Assembly: GCA_013812385.1 (NCBI GenBank)
Contig: JACCTM010000371.1
Location: forward strand, 1 to 6,950
Source of the DNA: Geodermatophilaceae bacterium
GTDB lineage: Bacteria; Actinomycetota; Actinomycetes; Mycobacteriales; Geodermatophilaceae
Reading direction: 5' to 3'
Length of the DNA stretch: 6,950 nucleotides
Shown piece after piece: positions 6,137-6,950 of the stretch (positions are counted from its first letter, which is position 1; each line of letters starts with the position of its first letter). The notes beneath the pieces are model-generated. The model was given only the letters and a program-made list of their open reading frames with translations. It searched no databases and was not told where the DNA came from. A program made the position numbers and the translations under genes.

Positions 6137-6159
6137 CCAGCTCGTCGGCGAGTCGATCA
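6134..6159. terminator. possible bidirectional terminator between octT and the DUF202 pair
   Basis: An imperfect 26-base palindrome spans the 20-base gap between two convergent genes and includes both stop codons. CTCG (6141-6144) pairs with CGAG (6149-6152) around a TCGG loop, a G.T pair extends it, and the outer TGA (6134-6136) pairs with TCA (6157-6159), with two mismatches between. It lacks T-tracts, so it is only a candidate. Confidence 0.35.
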
Positions 6160-6489
6160 GTTCAGGAGAAGGGCCACCAGCCCGGTGCCGGCCAAGGTCA
6201 CGCTGATCGCACATAGCGTCGCGGCCGTCCACAGTGGAGGGTCGGTTCGTCCGCGTGCGAACTGCGTCCTGCGGTCGCCTGCCCTCGAGCGGGTGAGCAT
6301 CCAGATGAGGATCGCCGAGCTCACGCCCAGAATGGCCGGTAGGAACGCGATCAGACCCAGATCGGCGGCCCAGCGCGCGAACAACAACGCGACAACAGCA
6401 ACCGTCGCAGCCGTGCGGGCCCAAGCGAGGACTGTCCGGTCCACCTGGGTGTCGTTCGGTTCTCCGGAACGCTGGCTGAGGCTTGTCAC
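6157..6489 (-). CDS. DUF202 membrane protein (second of pair)
   Basis: A 110-residue small membrane protein of the DUF202 (YidH/YidG-like) family. The family motif is present as DRTVLAWARTAAT at residues 17-29, less canonical than in its partner. Three hydrophobic segments are visible at about 26-42, 45-65 and 86-109, separated by a basic, charged loop (RSRAGDRRTQFARGR). I chose the GTG at 6489 because it overlaps the upstream stop by GTGA; longer in-frame starts run back through the whole hydrophobic core of the partner gene and are not credible. Adjacent DUF202 pairs occur in E. coli (yidH-yidG) and in M. tuberculosis (Rv2272-Rv2273), so the two probably form one membrane unit. Molecular function is unknown. 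Confidence 0.85.
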   Translation of the reverse strand: MTSLSQRSGEPNDTQVDRTVLAWARTAATVAVVALLFARWAADLGLIAFLPAILGVSSAILIWMLTRSRAGDRRTQFARGRTDPPLWTAATLCAISVTLAGTGLVALLLN

Positions 6490-6848
6490 CTGACGAGGAC
6501 CATCACGGTCACGGCGAGGGCAACGATCGCGACGCCGAACGAGAGCACGGGCACCAGGATCGGGGCGGGGATGCTCCGCTTGTTGCGCATCGCCCGCTCG
6601 GTGATCAGCCACCGGCGGAAAGCCCCTACTGCCAGGGCCGCTCCGAGCAGAAGCAGCAGCGCCGTGATGCTCCTTCGCTGGCCCTCACCCAGCGCAGGTA
6701 GGTCGAAGGCCTCCAGGGCCACGCCTGCTGCGATCAGCGCCAGTGCCGTCCGGGTCCAGGACAGGAAGGTCCGCTCGTTGGACAGGGTGAAGCGCGGATC
6801 CGGGTCTTCGCCATCGTCGAGCAGCCCGCGCGCCCACCCCTTGCCCAC
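6486..6848 (-). CDS. DUF202 (YidH-like) membrane protein (first of pair)
   Basis: A 120-residue inner-membrane protein. The DUF202 signature is clear as ERTFLSWTRTALAL at residues 25-38, and three hydrophobic segments lie at about 33-48, 60-77 and 95-119. The acidic N-terminal stretch DDGEDPDPRF precedes the motif and is expected in the cytoplasm. Start is GTG at 6848; no Shine-Dalgarno precedes it, but a -10-like TAGGGT ends six bases upstream, so the message is probably leaderless. The stop overlaps the next DUF202 start. The gene points away from degV and against octT. Function is unknown for the family. Confidence 0.87.
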   Translation of the reverse strand: MGKGWARGLLDDGEDPDPRFTLSNERTFLSWTRTALALIAAGVALEAFDLPALGEGQRRSITALLLLLGAALAVGAFRRWLITERAMRNKRSIPAPILVPVLSFGVAIVALAVTVMVLVR

Positions 6849-6854
6849 ACCGGG

Positions 6855-6860
6855 ACCCTA
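6855..6860 (-). promoter_or_regulatory. -10-like element of the DUF202 operon
   Basis: Read on the - strand, 6860 to 6855 is TAGGGT, a common actinobacterial -10 form (TANNNT). Six bases separate it from 6848, the first base of the GTG start, as expected for a leaderless transcript. No clear -35 is seen. Confidence 0.5.
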
Positions 6861-6878
6861 GTTCCCACGTGCCAGCAC

Positions 6879-6884
6879 TAGATT
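6879..6884 (+). promoter_or_regulatory. -10-like element of degV
   Basis: TAGATT fits TANNNT and ends six bases before the GTG at 6891, so transcription would begin at or next to the start codon (leaderless). A -35 box is not obvious; the region where it would sit overlaps the opposite promoter. Confidence 0.5.
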
Positions 6885-6890
6885 GCTGCC

Positions 6891-6950
6891 GTGGGTGAAG
6901 CCGGTCGGATCGCGGTGGTCACCGACTCGACCGCATACCTCCCGACTGGA
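6891..6950 (+). CDS. DegV-family fatty-acid-binding protein, 3' partial
   Basis: Only the first 20 codons are in the window, starting at GTG 6891. The peptide MGEAGRIAVVTDSTAYLPTG carries the N-terminal DegV signature VVTDSTAYLP, where the Asp-Ser-Thr loop begins the fatty-acid site. DegV/FakB proteins bind a fatty acid and, in other bacteria, present it to a kinase. In M. tuberculosis a degV gene (Rv2417c) directly follows octT in the same direction, and here it is separated from octT by the opposing DUF202 pair. Identity rests on a short stretch but the motif and the context agree. Confidence 0.8.
   Translation, partial: MGEAGRIAVVTDSTAYLPTG

Noticed and set aside
5636..6424. 262-codon - strand frame opposite octT and overlapping a DUF202 gene
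   Set aside because: It conflicts with two supported genes and shows no domain or ribosome-binding site.
1..6950. Mobile element, phage, CRISPR or defence island
   Set aside because: No transposase, integrase, terminal repeats, spacer array or tRNA-adjacent insertion is visible; the genes are ordinary chromosomal actinobacterial ones with uniform codon character.

Overview
The window reads as chromosomal DNA of a high-G+C actinomycete (Actinomycetota). Codons strongly prefer G/C at third positions, GTG and TTG starts occur, genes overlap by ATGA/GTGA, and one run of genes has the order nadD-rsfS-gpgP-octT-(degV), known from Mycobacterium tuberculosis (Rv2421c to Rv2417c). The genus cannot be fixed from sequence alone. 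The gene order differs from Mycobacterium at both ends of the run, so a related actinobacterial lineage is more likely.

Region 1 (1-3431, + strand) is a tightly packed three-gene operon. It holds a MoxR-type AAA+ ATPase (5' end outside the window), a YcaQ/AlkX-type winged-helix DNA glycosylase, and a CoxE-like von Willebrand factor A (VWA) protein with a MIDAS metal site. The first stop abuts the second start (TGA|ATG) and the second junction is an ATGA overlap, so all three are probably translated together. MoxR and VWA proteins normally work as a pair. A predicted interstrand-crosslink glycosylase gene placed between them is the most thought-provoking feature of the window.

Region 2 (3432-3653) is a 222-base spacer without a gene. 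It contains several G+C-rich inverted repeats, two of which share an arm and so exclude each other, just before nadD.

Region 3 (3654-6136, + strand) carries nadD (NAD synthesis), rsfS (ribosome silencing), a histidine phosphatase that best fits glucosyl-3-phosphoglycerate phosphatase (GpgP), and an SGNH-type acyltransferase that best fits OctT (octanoylation of diglucosylglycerate). The last two suggest that the organism makes early intermediates of methylglucose lipopolysaccharide (MGLP) or a similar acylated glucosylglycerate.

Region 4 (6157-6848, - strand) is a pair of small DUF202 membrane proteins with a GTGA overlap, convergent with octT. A 42-base divergent region (6849-6890) separates them from degV, which starts at 6891 and runs off the window. 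Both divergent genes have a -10-like hexamer ending six bases before their GTG start, which suggests two leaderless transcripts fired back to back.

No tRNA, rRNA, CRISPR array or insertion sequence is visible.
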